From Novosphingobium barchaimii LL02 (lineage in GTDB: Bacteria > Pseudomonadota > Alphaproteobacteria > Sphingomonadales > Sphingomonadaceae): 64,000 nucleotides of DNA. The stretch spans positions 484,668 through 548,667 of the forward strand of contig NZ_KQ130452.1 in NCBI RefSeq assembly GCF_001046635.1, read 5' to 3'. Made by a program: the position numbers and the translations under genes. A model generated the notes under the pieces. That model saw nothing but the letters and a program-made list of their open reading frames with translations, was not told the origin of the DNA and ran no database searches. Of the stretch, positions 24,827 to 34,030 are shown piece by piece; positions within the stretch are counted from its first letter, which is position 1; every line of letters begins with the position of its first letter.

Positions 24827-26199
24827 TGACCGATACCGCCGCCCGCCTGCCCAAGCTGCTTATCGTCGAGGATGACGCGGGCCTTCAGGCGCAGCTCAAG
24901 TGGGCCTACGAGGATTTCGAGGTATTCGTCGCCGGGGACCGAGCCAGCGCCATCGCCCTGCTGCGTTCGGAAATGCCCGACGTGGTGACGCTCGACCTCG
25001 GCCTGCCGCCAGACCCGGACGGCACCACCGAGGGTTTCGCCGTCCTTGACGAGATCATGGCGCTCAAGCCCGATACCAAGGTTGTCGTCGCATCCGGCCA
25101 CGGCGCGCGGGAAAGCGCGCTGCAAGCCATCGCGCACGGCGCCTATGACTTCTACCAGAAGCCTGTCGACATCGACACCTTGGGTCTCATCGTACGCCGC
25201 GCGCTGCAGCTGCATCGGCTCGAGGAGGAAAATCGCCGCCTCGCCGGAAAGGTGGAGAAGGACGAGAAGGTCCTCGGCCGTATGATTACCGCCGCGCCCG
25301 AGATGATCCGCGTCGCCCGCACGATTGAGCGGGTGGCAAACACCAATGTTTCGGTCATGTTGCTGGGCGCCAGCGGTACCGGCAAGGAACTTCTTGCGCG
25401 GGGCCTGCATGACGCCAGCGGCCGCGCCAAGCGGGAATTCGTGGCAATCAACTGCGCCGCGATTCCCGAAAATTTGCTTGAAAGCGAACTGTTCGGCCAT
25501 GAGAAGGGCGCTTTCACCGGCGCGGTGAAGACTACGCAGGGCAAGATCGAGCAGGCGGCAGGCGGCACCCTGTTTCTCGATGAAGTGGGCGACATTCCGC
25601 TCCAGCTTCAGGTCAAGCTGCTGCGCTTCCTGCAGGAGCGCGTGATCGAGCGCGTGGGCAGCCGAGAATCGATTCCTGTCGACACCCGGATCGTCTGCGC
25701 GACCCACCAGGATCTGGAGGTCATGATCTCCGAAGGACGGTTCCGCGAGGACCTCTATTACCGCCTGGCCGAAATCGTCGTGCGTATTCCCAGCCTTGCC
25801 GAGCGGCCGGGTGACCCCACCTTGCTCGCGAAGGCTTTCCTCAACCGCTACGCCAAGGAAATGAACCCGCGCGTGCGCGGCTTCGCCGCCGACGGCCTGG
25901 CCGCGATCGACGCCTGGGGCTGGCCCGGCAACGTGCGCGAACTGGAAAACCGGGTGAAGCGCGCGGTGATCATGGCCGATGAAAAACTGGTCAGCGCCGC
26001 CGATCTCGACCTTGCCGAACCCGACGAACAGGTGGTCAACGCGCTTAACCTCAAGACCGCGCGCGAACAGTCGGACCGTAAGGTCATCCGTCATGCCCTG
26101 GCGCGGAGCGAAGGCAACATCTCCAGCACCGCCAAGATGCTGGGGATCAGCCGCCCCACGCTTTATGACCTGCTCAAGCAGTACGATCTCCAGTCCTGA
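24826..26199 (+). CDS. prsR: PEP-CTERM-box response regulator, sigma-54 activator PrsR
   Basis: The 457-residue NtrC-type regulator has a receiver domain (phospho-acceptor Asp57 in TLDLGLPP), an AAA+ domain with Walker A GASGTGKE (181-188), GAFTGA sigma-54 contact loop (228-233) and LFLDEVGDIP, plus a Fis-type HTH at the end (HALARSEGNISSTAKMLGISRPTLYDLLK). It is expected to drive RpoN-dependent transcription of PEP-CTERM/exopolysaccharide genes. ATG 24826 overlaps the prsK stop. No GG-N10-GC promoter was found just upstream of this operon by eye. Confidence 0.92.
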   Translation: MTDTAARLPKLLIVEDDAGLQAQLKWAYEDFEVFVAGDRASAIALLRSEMPDVVTLDLGLPPDPDGTTEGFAVLDEIMALKPDTKVVVASGHGARESALQAIAHGAYDFYQKPVDIDTLGLIVRRALQLHRLEEENRRLAGKVEKDEKVLGRMITAAPEMIRVARTIERVANTNVSVMLLGASGTGKELLARGLHDASGRAKREFVAINCAAIPENLLESELFGHEKGAFTGAVKTTQGKIEQAAGGTLFLDEVGDIPLQLQVKLLRFLQERVIERVGSRESIPVDTRIVCATHQDLEVMISEGRFREDLYYRLAEIVVRIPSLAERPGDPTLLAKAFLNRYAKEMNPRVRGFAADGLAAIDAWGWPGNVRELENRVKRAVIMADEKLVSAADLDLAEPDEQVVNALNLKTAREQSDRKVIRHALARSEGNISSTAKMLGISRPTLYDLLKQYDLQS

Positions 26200-28012
26200 A
26201 CCCGCGAGGCGCGAGGGGCGCAGGGTAGCCGGGTGGCTGGGTGTTTCAGCGCTCGTCCCTTTGCTGTGCCTTCTGGCCTTGTTTACTGGCCTGAGCGCGC
26301 AGCCCGCGCACGGCGAGCGGCCCCAGCGCGACGTGCTGGTCGAGCAGGCGGGAAAAGCCTTGGCACGCGGTGACGGCATCGACGCCGAGGCAAAGCTGAA
26401 GGCTGCGCTGGTACACGGAGCGACCGGCCCCGACATCAGCGCAATGATGGGGCAGGCGCTGATGGCGCAAGGGCGACGCGACCGCGCCCGGCCATGGCTG
26501 GCGCCGGGCCGCTTCTCGCCCGCTACCGCTGCTATCGGCTGGCGGACGCTGGGCCTGCTGGAGCGGCTGGACGGCAACCTGCCGGCGTCTGGCCGCGCCT
26601 ATGACAAGGCGCTGGCGATCATCCCTAAGGACGCTTCGCTCTGGGTGGAGATCGGGCATCTGCGTTATGCGGGCGGCGAGCACCGCTTGGCTATCGATGC
26701 GGCGGAACATGCCCTCGCGCTCGATCCCGGCTCCGTGCGGGCGCTGGAATTTCGCGGGCAACTGGTGCGTGACCGCTATGGGTTGCTGGCCGCGATCCCG
26801 TGGTTCGAGCAGGCGATCATGCGCGATCCCAAGGACGTGCCGGTCCTGCTGGAATACGCCGCGACACTGGGTGAACTGGGCCATGCCACCGAATGTTTGA
26901 CGGTGACGCGCAGGGTCTTGCAACTCAGCCCGAAGAACCCGCGCGCTTATTATCTTCAGGCCGCGCTGGCGGCTCGCGCCGGGGATTACGATCTGGCACG
27001 GCGTCTGCTGGTGCGCACCAAGGGCAAGCTGGATAGCCAGCCCGGCGTGCAGATGCTGCGCGGCGTGGTGGAAATCGCGGCGGGCAACTTTTCCGCCGCT
27101 GCCGAGGCGCTTGAGGCGGTGTTACAGGCACGGCCTGACAACCGACATGCGCGCGATCTGCTGGCGCGCGCCATCGGCATGGGCCGCCAGTATCGCTACG
27201 CCACTCTGAGGTTTGCCGACGATATCGCCAATGGAGAGGCATCACCTTACGTCCTGACGATGGTCGCAAGGGCCTGGGAAGCGCTTGGAGACCGGCAGCG
27301 CGCGGGCGAACTGCTCGACCGGGCTGCCCGCCCTTCAGTGGCTGCATTGCACATCCTTGGTAATGCAGGGCGCATCGGTGAAATGCTAGAGCTTGGCCAG
27401 ACCGGCGCGGCGCAAGGCGCGGCCGAAGCGGCGCGCAAATCCGACCCCGGCTTTTACGACGCACAGGCGATTGCCGGCGATGTCCAGCTGGCGCTCGGCC
27501 ACGGCGCCGAGGCTCAGGCGCGGTATGTCGCCGCGACTGAGATCCGCATGTCCGAAAGCCTGTTCCAGCGCCGCTTCGCCGCCTACGCCATGGCGCACGA
27601 TTCGCGCGGCGGGCGCGAGCTGGTCGAGGGATACCTGCGGCAGAATCCCACCAGCCGGCCCGCGCTGCGAGCCGCCGCGCAGATGTCCATCGGGGAGGGC
27701 GATCTTGGCCGCGCCCGGGCCATTCTTTCCTGGCTGCGCGACAATGGCGGGGAAGGTGACGTGGAACTGCTCTCCGACCTGGCGATGGCGCAGGCGCAGA
27801 CCGGAGATCTGGAAGCCGCACGCGGCAGCGCGCTTGCGGCGTACAGGCTGCAACGCTCCAGTCCGTTAGCGACCCAGGCTCTGGGATACAGCTATGCCAT
27901 GCTGGGCAGCCAGCCCGACGAGGCGCGCGCCTTGCTGGACAAGGCGCAGGCGATTGCCGGTGATACGCCGCTGATCGCGGATGCGCGCAAGCGGTTGCGG
28001 GTAAAGGGCTGA
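26165..28012 (+). CDS. Exported TPR-repeat protein of the PEP-CTERM/exopolysaccharide locus
   Basis: The 615-residue protein contains many TPR-like helical pairs from residue 50 to the end, e.g. GRAYDKALAIIPKDASLWVEIGHLRYAGGEHRLAIDAAEHALALDPGS. ATG 26165 overlaps prsR by 35 bases and leaves a charged n-region followed by a signal/anchor LGVSALVPLLCLLALFTGLSA (about 24-44), so the TPR part faces the periplasm. Position and architecture match the PEP-CTERM system TPR proteins, thought to help polymer assembly or export. The exosortase gene itself is not in the window. Confidence 0.82.
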   Translation: MTCSSSTISSPEPARREGRRVAGWLGVSALVPLLCLLALFTGLSAQPAHGERPQRDVLVEQAGKALARGDGIDAEAKLKAALVHGATGPDISAMMGQALMAQGRRDRARPWLAPGRFSPATAAIGWRTLGLLERLDGNLPASGRAYDKALAIIPKDASLWVEIGHLRYAGGEHRLAIDAAEHALALDPGSVRALEFRGQLVRDRYGLLAAIPWFEQAIMRDPKDVPVLLEYAATLGELGHATECLTVTRRVLQLSPKNPRAYYLQAALAARAGDYDLARRLLVRTKGKLDSQPGVQMLRGVVEIAAGNFSAAAEALEAVLQARPDNRHARDLLARAIGMGRQYRYATLRFADDIANGEASPYVLTMVARAWEALGDRQRAGELLDRAARPSVAALHILGNAGRIGEMLELGQTGAAQGAAEAARKSDPGFYDAQAIAGDVQLALGHGAEAQARYVAATEIRMSESLFQRRFAAYAMAHDSRGGRELVEGYLRQNPTSRPALRAAAQMSIGEGDLGRARAILSWLRDNGGEGDVELLSDLAMAQAQTGDLEAARGSALAAYRLQRSSPLATQALGYSYAMLGSQPDEARALLDKAQAIAGDTPLIADARKRLRVKG

Positions 28013-28020
28013 CCGGCCTC

Positions 28021-28055
28021 GCCGGCGGTCCCGGATCACGTCCGGGACCGCCGGC
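28021..28055. terminator. Bidirectional terminator between the TPR gene and panB
   Basis: A perfect 15-bp stem (GCCGGCGGTCCCGGA, loop TCACG, TCCGGGACCGCCGGC) followed by ATTTATTT lies between the two convergent genes. Confidence 0.8.
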
Positions 28056-28057
28056 AT

Positions 28058-28927
28058 TTATTTGGGCTGGTAGGTCTGTTCGATGCCGGGGAAGCTGCGG
28101 TCGCGCACTTCGGCGGCATAGTTCGCCGCCGCTTGCGAAACGAGCGATGCCATGTCGGCATAGCGCTTAACGAACCGGGGGACGCGCTCGAACATGCCCA
28201 GCATGTCTTCGGTAACCAGCACTTGCCCGTCGCACTGCGCCGAACCGCCAATGCCGATGCTGGGGCAGGCAATAGCCTGCGTTGCCGCAATGGCGATGGG
28301 CTCGACCACGCCTTCGATGACGATGGAGAACGCGCCCGCATCGTCGAGCGCCTTGGCATCGGCGACGATCTTCGCCGCCTCGGCATCGCTGCGGCCGCGC
28401 GCGTTGTAGCCGCCCAGCACGTTCACCGCCTGCGGGGTGAGGCCGATATGGCCCATCACCGGGATCCCGCGCTCATTGAGGAAGCGCACGGTTTCCGCCA
28501 TCGCTACGCCGCCTTCGAGCTTCACGCCCGCGCAGCCGGTTTCCTTGAGCAGCCGGGCGGCGTTCTCGAATGCCTGCTGCGGCGACTGTTCATAAGTGCC
28601 GAAAGGCATATCGACGATCACCGCCGCATGATAGCTGCCGCGCACGACCGCGGCGCCGTGGGCGATCATCATTTCCAGCGTTACCGGCACGCTGGAGGGT
28701 AGCCCGTAGATCACCTGGCCCAGGCTATCGCCCACCAGCAGCAGGTCGCAGTGTTCGTCCAGAAGCTGCGCCTGCCGCGCGGTATAAGCCGTGAGCATGA
28801 CGATGGGATCGGCGGTGACGCCGTCCTTCTTGCGCCGGCGGATCGCCGGGACCGTCAGGCGCTTCATCGGCGCGGGCGTGGGATTGGCGCGGCTGGTCGC
28901 GGTGTCGAGTTGGAAAGTCGTGGACAT
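28058..28927 (-). CDS. panB: 3-methyl-2-oxobutanoate hydroxymethyltransferase
   Basis: The 289-residue enzyme makes ketopantoate in pantothenate/CoA synthesis. Motifs: [27 protein letters not shown] (about 44-70, Mg2+/substrate-binding Asp), [29 protein letters not shown] and [23 protein letters not shown] with conserved Glu residues. The N-terminal 20 residues are variable and the start at 28927 is the best ATG. panC is not adjacent. Confidence 0.95.
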   Translation of the reverse strand: MSTTFQLDTATSRANPTPAPMKRLTVPAIRRRKKDGVTADPIVMLTAYTARQAQLLDEHCDLLLVGDSLGQVIYGLPSSVPVTLEMMIAHGAAVVRGSYHAAVIVDMPFGTYEQSPQQAFENAARLLKETGCAGVKLEGGVAMAETVRFLNERGIPVMGHIGLTPQAVNVLGGYNARGRSDAEAAKIVADAKALDDAGAFSIVIEGVVEPIAIAATQAIACPSIGIGGSAQCDGQVLVTEDMLGMFERVPRFVKRYADMASLVSQAAANYAAEVRDRSFPGIEQTYQPK

Positions 28928-29096
28928 GCCCGGCTTGTAGCCTCGGCCTGCGTGCCGGGCAAACCCTCATAGAGTGAACATTCCGGTCCAACCGAGGCAA
29001 TATTGTTGCGAAGCTGGGGAATCTCCGGCGGTTGGCTCTTGCCAAGCGCCTGCTTGTCGTTAGCCTCCCTCCATTCGCAAATTCGGGGGTCCACGA

Positions 29097-30605
29097 ATGT
29101 TCGGACGCGTTAAGCCGCTCGACGCCATTTTGGCGACGGCTGAAAAGAAATCACTTCACCGGTCCCTGGGCGCGTTCCAGTTGACCATGCTTGGCATTGG
29201 CGCCGTCATCGGCACCGGCATCTTCGTTCTTACCGCCGAAGCCGCGCAGAAGGCGGGGCCGGGCATGATGTTGTCCTTCGTCATCGCCGGCTTCGTATGC
29301 GCTGTGGCAGCGCTCTGTTACGCCGAGATGGCGGCCATGGTTCCGGTCTCCGGTTCCGCCTACACCTACAGCTATGCCGTGATGGGCGAAACGGTCGCCT
29401 GGATGGTAGGCTGGGCTTTGATCCTGGAATACGCCATTGCCGCAGGCGCAGTCTCGGTCGGCTGGTCGGGCTATTTCATCGGCTGGCTCAATTCGAGTTT
29501 CAATATCGACATACCGCTTGAACTGGTGCGCGGGCCGTTCGACGGCGGCATCATCAACCTCCCCGCGATGCTCATCGCAGCCTGCGTCACCGCCCTGCTG
29601 ATCAAGGGCACCAAGGAAAGCGCCACGGTCAACGCGGTGCTGGTGGGCATCAAGATTCTCGCGCTCACCTTCTTCGTCTTCCTGACGATCCCGGTGATCA
29701 AGAGCGGCCAGTTCACGCCGTTCGCGCCGCTTGGCTTTGCCGGCATATCCGGCGCCGCTGCCTCTATCTTCTTCGCCTATGTCGGCTTCGACGCGGTCTC
29801 TACCGCTGCCGAAGAGACCAAGAACCCGCAGCGTAACATGCCGATTGGCCTGATCGGCAGCCTTGCCATCTGCACGATCTTCTACATGCTGGTAGCAGCT
29901 GGCGTGATCGGTACGGTGGGCGCGCAGCCCGTCTACGGACCCGGCGGAGAAGTGCTTTCGCCCGGAACGCCGGCGCTGGCGCAGGCTTGCTCTGCGATTC
30001 ATGACAATGCAGTCGTCTGCTCCAAGGAAGCGCTGGCGTGGACGCTGCGGCAGATCGACTACCCGTTCGTGGGATGGCTGGTCGGCGCGGCGGCGATCAT
30101 CGCGCTGCCTTCGGTCATCCTGATGATGATGTTCGGCCAGACCCGCATCTTCTTCGTGATGAGCCGTGACGGGTTGCTGCCGGAGTTCTTCTCCAAGGTT
30201 CATCCCCGCTTCCACACCCCGCACGTCATAACGCTGCTGACCGGCGTGTTCGTGGCGATTTTCGCGGCGTTCTTCCCGGTGGGCCTGCTTGCCGACGTGT
30301 CCAACTCGGGCACGCTGTTCGCCTTCGCCGCCGTGTCGATCGCGGTGATGGTGCTGCGCCGCACCGATCCCACGCGCAAGCGTCCGTTCCGCACACCTGC
30401 GGTAATGTTCACGGCGCCGCTGGCGATCGTCGGCTGTATCTACCTTTTCTTCAGCCTTTCGTTCCACACGATCGCGCTGTTCGTGGGTTGGGCGATCCTG
30501 GGCCTCATCGTCTACTATGCCTACAGCCGTAGCCGCAGCCATGTCGGTCGCGGCCTCGTCGAAGTGCACGAGGTCGACACCGACGTGCCGCCGCCGGCCC
30601 TTTGA
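29097..30605 (+). CDS. APC superfamily amino-acid permease (cationic/YfnA-like)
   Basis: The 502-residue transporter has about 12 membrane helices. The first, LGAFQLTMLGIGAVIGTGIFVLTAEAA (about 24-50), carries the conserved GIG-IGTGIF substrate/sodium-binding break, and FAYVGFDAVSTAAEETKNPQRNMP is the helix-6/loop signature of CAT-type APC proteins. A loop with two Cys (about 299 and 307) lies between later helices, as in other CAT-like members. The start ATG 29097 lacks a strong SD but matches family N-termini (KPLDAILATAEKKSLHRSLG). Confidence 0.9.
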   Translation: MFGRVKPLDAILATAEKKSLHRSLGAFQLTMLGIGAVIGTGIFVLTAEAAQKAGPGMMLSFVIAGFVCAVAALCYAEMAAMVPVSGSAYTYSYAVMGETVAWMVGWALILEYAIAAGAVSVGWSGYFIGWLNSSFNIDIPLELVRGPFDGGIINLPAMLIAACVTALLIKGTKESATVNAVLVGIKILALTFFVFLTIPVIKSGQFTPFAPLGFAGISGAAASIFFAYVGFDAVSTAAEETKNPQRNMPIGLIGSLAICTIFYMLVAAGVIGTVGAQPVYGPGGEVLSPGTPALAQACSAIHDNAVVCSKEALAWTLRQIDYPFVGWLVGAAAIIALPSVILMMMFGQTRIFFVMSRDGLLPEFFSKVHPRFHTPHVITLLTGVFVAIFAAFFPVGLLADVSNSGTLFAFAAVSIAVMVLRRTDPTRKRPFRTPAVMFTAPLAIVGCIYLFFSLSFHTIALFVGWAILGLIVYYAYSRSRSHVGRGLVEVHEVDTDVPPPAL

Positions 30606-30630
30606 CATCGCCGGGAAGCCCGGAAAGGAA

Positions 30631-30661
30631 GGGGGAGCGCCGATGCGCTCCCCCTTTTTTT
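30631..30661 (+). terminator. Intrinsic terminator after the permease gene
   Basis: A 10-bp GC-rich stem, GGGGGAGCGC-CGAT-GCGCTCCCCC, is followed by seven T. It is the clearest rho-independent terminator in the window. Confidence 0.92.
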
Positions 30662-30793
30662 GTCCGCAGGATATGCCGGCCTTATCCACAGGCTTAGCGG
30701 CGCTGCCGTCAGAGCGAACCGCATGATGCGACGCTAACCGACGCTTAACTCCATGGTGAGACACTCCAGAAGAATCTACCGAGGTACAATGCC

Positions 30794-30994
30794 ATGGCTT
30801 TCGTGAAGGCCCTGATACCGGGAGCGCTGCTGACCTGGATCGTTTCGGGCGTATTGGGTTCCAACGGATCGCGCGGCGGAATGCTGGCGATCGAGCATGT
30901 CAGTTTGCAGGGACACGGGTTCCATTGGTCCTGGTCGCTGTTCCTGGCCGCAACCGGTCTGGCCTGGGCAATTTTTGCGATGCTGGATTCCTGA
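30794..30994 (+). CDS. Small membrane protein
   Basis: The 66-residue protein has two hydrophobic stretches (ALIPGALLTWIVSGVLG and WSWSLFLAATGLAWAIFAML) separated by a short polar loop with two His. CCGAGG precedes the ATG. The hairpin topology suggests an inner-membrane helical pair. Similar small proteins occur in sphingomonads; no function is known to me. It lies 31 bases before the extensin-like gene. Confidence 0.65.
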   Translation: MAFVKALIPGALLTWIVSGVLGSNGSRGGMLAIEHVSLQGHGFHWSWSLFLAATGLAWAIFAMLDS

Positions 30995-31025
30995 AACGAA
31001 TTCCGGTGCCGCGGCTTGTTCTTGC

Positions 31026-31760
31026 ATGGCCTTTCCCCCGCTTGACCGCATCGTCCTCACAATTCTGCTTGCGGGGTGCCTGTTTGTCGCTGGCCGGGCA
31101 TGGCTGCGCGACCATCCCCAATACGACCCCTGGACGCCCCTGACGCTTGATGCCGCTCCGGGCTGGGCCACGGAGCGCAAGCTGGCCGCGCTACGCGGTG
31201 ACAGGGCGCAGTGCCGCGCTTTCCTGCAACGGAGCGGTATCGAGGCCTTGGCGCTGGCTCCAACGGGCGAGGGGGCGTGCCGCAGGGATGATCGCAAGGC
31301 TCTTGCTGCTCCGGCCCACCTTGACGTCGCACTGCGACCAACGGGCGCTCAGGCGACTTGCAGTATCGATGCGGGACTGGCGTGGTGGCTGCGCCAGGGC
31401 GTCCAGCCAGCCGCGCAGGAAATCTTCGGACAGGCGGTGGTGCGGATCGAGCATCTGGGCACAGCCAACTGCCGCCGGATCGGCGGCGGCGACGAAGGCA
31501 ACTGGAGCGAACATGCGCGCGGGAATGCGATCGACATATCCGCTTTCGTGCTGGCCGACGGGCAGCGGGTGACGGTGTTGCGCGACTGGAAAGCCTCAGG
31601 AGCTTCGGGCGAAGAAGCGGCCGCTTTCCTTCACATGGTGCGTGACAGTGCCTGCACGAGCTTTTCGACGGTGTTATCGCCCGATTACAACGCAGCGCAC
31701 GCGGATCATCTGCATCTGGATCAGGCACGCCGTACAGGTGGCTGGAGCGCCTGCAGATAA
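31026..31760 (+). CDS. Extensin-like C-terminal domain protein
   Basis: The 244-residue protein has an N-terminal signal/anchor (IVLTILLAGCLFVAGRAWL) and a C-terminal extensin-like domain. Conserved pieces are the metal-type motif WSEHARGNAIDISAFVLADG (about 159-178) and HADHLHLD near the end, with several Cys for disulfides. The fold is related to D-Ala-D-Ala carboxypeptidase/VanY-type zinc peptidases, so a cell-wall role in the periplasm is likely (inference). The start was moved to 31026, where the hydrophobic N-terminus begins. Confidence 0.82.
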   Translation: MAFPPLDRIVLTILLAGCLFVAGRAWLRDHPQYDPWTPLTLDAAPGWATERKLAALRGDRAQCRAFLQRSGIEALALAPTGEGACRRDDRKALAAPAHLDVALRPTGAQATCSIDAGLAWWLRQGVQPAAQEIFGQAVVRIEHLGTANCRRIGGGDEGNWSEHARGNAIDISAFVLADGQRVTVLRDWKASGASGEEAAAFLHMVRDSACTSFSTVLSPDYNAAHADHLHLDQARRTGGWSACR

Positions 31761-31804
31761 ATGTTGTGTTGAAGAATTTGCGACGGCAAATAACGAGGTG
31801 AAAA

Positions 31805-31879
31805 TGGTGACCCCTACGAGAATCGAACTCGTGCTTCAGCCGTGAGAGGGCCGCGTCCTAACCGCTAGACGAAGGGGCC
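31805..31879 (-). tRNA. tRNA-Glu (anticodon CUC)
   Basis: On the minus strand GGCCCCT pairs with AGGGGTC plus discriminator A and encoded CCA. The anticodon arm CGGCC-CUCUCAC-GGCUG places CUC at 34-36. D-arm and T-arm (GTTCGATTC) are normal. It reads GAG. Confidence 0.93.
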
Positions 31880-31916
31880 ATGAGCCATTTTCGGTTTACC
31901 ACACCATCCATAAGAA

Positions 31917-31991
31917 TGGTGACCCCTACGGGAATCGAACCCGTGCTTCAGCCGTGAAAGGGCCGCGTCCTAACCGCTAGACGAAGGGGCC
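31917..31991 (-). tRNA. tRNA-Glu (anticodon UUC)
   Basis: Nearly identical to the neighbouring tRNA-Glu, but the anticodon loop CUUUCAC gives UUC, and a T-arm pair differs. CCA is encoded. The two genes are 37 bases apart on the minus strand and look like a tandem duplication with anticodon change. Confidence 0.94.
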
Positions 31992-32083
31992 ATACCGGGT
32001 TGCGCCGGAGGCAGGACCGGCCCTCTACCGGGGGTCGGTAGAGTGGTCAATCCCTAGTTTGAGAAAAAATTCACATCGTCTTT

Positions 32084-33871
32084 TCAATCGCAGAAAGCAG
32101 CGTCGTCGAGGTGCAACTCCGCCTGAGGGCGGCTCCCCCAATCGTCGATCTTGGCGCGGCCTGCCAGCCACAGACGGCGCCCTTGTGACGCATGGAGGAG
32201 GGCCTGGCCCATCTCGCTTTCGGCCGAGCGGAACGCCATGGCCTTGAAACGGCCACCGTCCGGGCCGGAGACGATCAGCCGCAAGTGGTCAGCCCCCACC
32301 ACATCGGCTTTCACGATGCGCACAGGGCCCACCGCAACGCGCGGGCCGGGCCAACCCATGCCGTAAGGGCCGGCGCTTTCCAGCGTTTCGATGAGCGACG
32401 GGGTCAGCCCGCCGGGATTGAGCGCAAGGTCAAGCAGCATAGACTGGCTGGTACTGGCGCGCGAGACATCTGCGGCCAGCCGCTCGTCCAGCCAGTCCGA
32501 GAGGGCATCGAGCTTGCCGGGAGCGATCGTCAGACCGGCGGCCATGGCGTGGCCGCCGCCGGCGATGAGCAGGCCCATCTCGCGCGCGGCGATGATAGCG
32601 GCGCCCAGGTCCACGCCCGAGATCGAGCGGCCCGATCCCTTGCCGTTGCCGGCCTCGTCCGCGCCCATCGCGATGACGAGCGTGGGCTTGCCGGTCTTTT
32701 CCTTGATGCGGCCCGCGACGATGCCGATCACGCCCGGATGCCAGCCTTCGCCGGCCACGACGATCACCGATCGGTTGTGCTGGCGGTCCAGCTGCATCTC
32801 GGCCATTTCCTGCACCGCCTGCTCGATGCCCCGGCGTTCGTCATTGAGGCGGGAGAGTTGAGCGGCGATGTCCTTGGCCTCGTCGGCGTCGGTGGAGGTC
32901 AGCAGACGCACGCCAAGCGTCGATTCGCCCACGCGCCCGCCCGCATTGATACGTGGGCCCAGCGCAAAGCCCAGATCGCTGCACGAAGGCGCACGGCCAA
33001 GGCGGCTGGCATCGATCAGGGCTGACATGCCGATGTTGTCGCGCTTGGCCATGACCTTGAGGCCCTGCGCCACGAACGCGCGGTTGAGGCCGTGCAGCGC
33101 GGCGACGTCCGCGACCGTGCCCAGCGCCACGAGGTCGAGCAGGGCGAACAGGTCCGGCTCGCGGCGGTTTGCGAAGAAGCCGCGCCCGCGCAAGGTGCGC
33201 ACGGTCGCCACCGCGAGAAGGAAGGCGACACCGACCGCCGCGAGGTGGCCGTGGGATGCCGCCAGCTCGTCCTCGTCGAGACGGTTGGGATTGACCAGCG
33301 CGGCGGCGCGGGGGAGCTGGGGCGAGCACTTGTGATGGTCGACCACGATCACATCGACGCCGGCCTGGTGAGCCATTTCCAGTGCCTCGAACGCCATCGC
33401 ACCGCAGTCCACCGTGACGATGAGGCTTGACCCTTCGCCCGCGATACGCACCAGCGCCTCGCCTGAGGGACCGTAGCCTTCGAGGAGGCGGTCGGGGATG
33501 TAGTAGCGCCCCTCCTGCCCCAGATCGCGCAGGAGCAGCAGGAGCAGGGCGGCGCTGGTGGCCCCGTCGACATCGTAGTCGCCGTAGACGGTGACCGTCT
33601 CACCGGCCATCACCGCCTGGGTAAGGCGGTCGGCGGCGGCGTCCATGTCGCGAAAAGCGGACGGGTTGGGCAGGAAGGCGCGCAAGGAGGGATTGCGATG
33701 ACGCGCCAGATCGTCACGCGCGACGCCGCGGGAAAGCAGGAGCTGGGTGACGATATCGTCCTCCAACCCGCCGGGACCGTCACTCAGGTCCATGTTGCCA
33801 CCGCGCCAGCGCCAGGCCTTGCCTGTCAGCGAGCGATCGATTCCGAAAACGGAAGCAGATCGTGATTCCAT
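32084..33871 (-). CDS. recJ: Single-stranded-DNA-specific exonuclease RecJ
   Basis: The 595-residue 5'-3' ssDNA exonuclease shows the DHH phosphoesterase motifs: VYGDYDVDGATSAALL (about 93-108), VTVDCGAMAFE, VIVVDHHKC (about 173-181), LVALGTVADVAALHGLNR and the DHHA1-type region RSISGVDLGAAI with GGGHAMAAGLT. A C-terminal OB-type region follows. It acts in recombination and mismatch repair. Start and length agree with the family. Confidence 0.94.
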   Translation of the reverse strand: MESRSASVFGIDRSLTGKAWRWRGGNMDLSDGPGGLEDDIVTQLLLSRGVARDDLARHRNPSLRAFLPNPSAFRDMDAAADRLTQAVMAGETVTVYGDYDVDGATSAALLLLLLRDLGQEGRYYIPDRLLEGYGPSGEALVRIAGEGSSLIVTVDCGAMAFEALEMAHQAGVDVIVVDHHKCSPQLPRAAALVNPNRLDEDELAASHGHLAAVGVAFLLAVATVRTLRGRGFFANRREPDLFALLDLVALGTVADVAALHGLNRAFVAQGLKVMAKRDNIGMSALIDASRLGRAPSCSDLGFALGPRINAGGRVGESTLGVRLLTSTDADEAKDIAAQLSRLNDERRGIEQAVQEMAEMQLDRQHNRSVIVVAGEGWHPGVIGIVAGRIKEKTGKPTLVIAMGADEAGNGKGSGRSISGVDLGAAIIAAREMGLLIAGGGHAMAAGLTIAPGKLDALSDWLDERLAADVSRASTSQSMLLDLALNPGGLTPSLIETLESAGPYGMGWPGPRVAVGPVRIVKADVVGADHLRLIVSGPDGGRFKAMAFRSAESEMGQALLHASQGRRLWLAGRAKIDDWGSRPQAELHLDDAAFCD

Positions 33872-34030
33872 GGCCCGCGTTACTCTACGTGGCCCCCCGC
33901 GTGAAGGGCCGTAGCCGGCGCGCTCCCCGCATTTCGCAGCCGATCCAGAGCTGATTTCATGTCGGCCAAGGTGGCATGCCGGGTGCTATCGGTGGCATGA
34001 TGGGCGCAGACAACAAGGACTGCTGATTCT

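Noticed and set aside
24787-26577. Minus-strand open frame of about 596 codons opposite prsR
   Set aside because: prsR has full receiver, AAA+ and HTH motifs; the opposite frame has none.
29151-30764. Minus-strand frame opposite the permease gene
   Set aside because: His/Asp/Arg-rich shadow of a hydrophobic transporter sequence.
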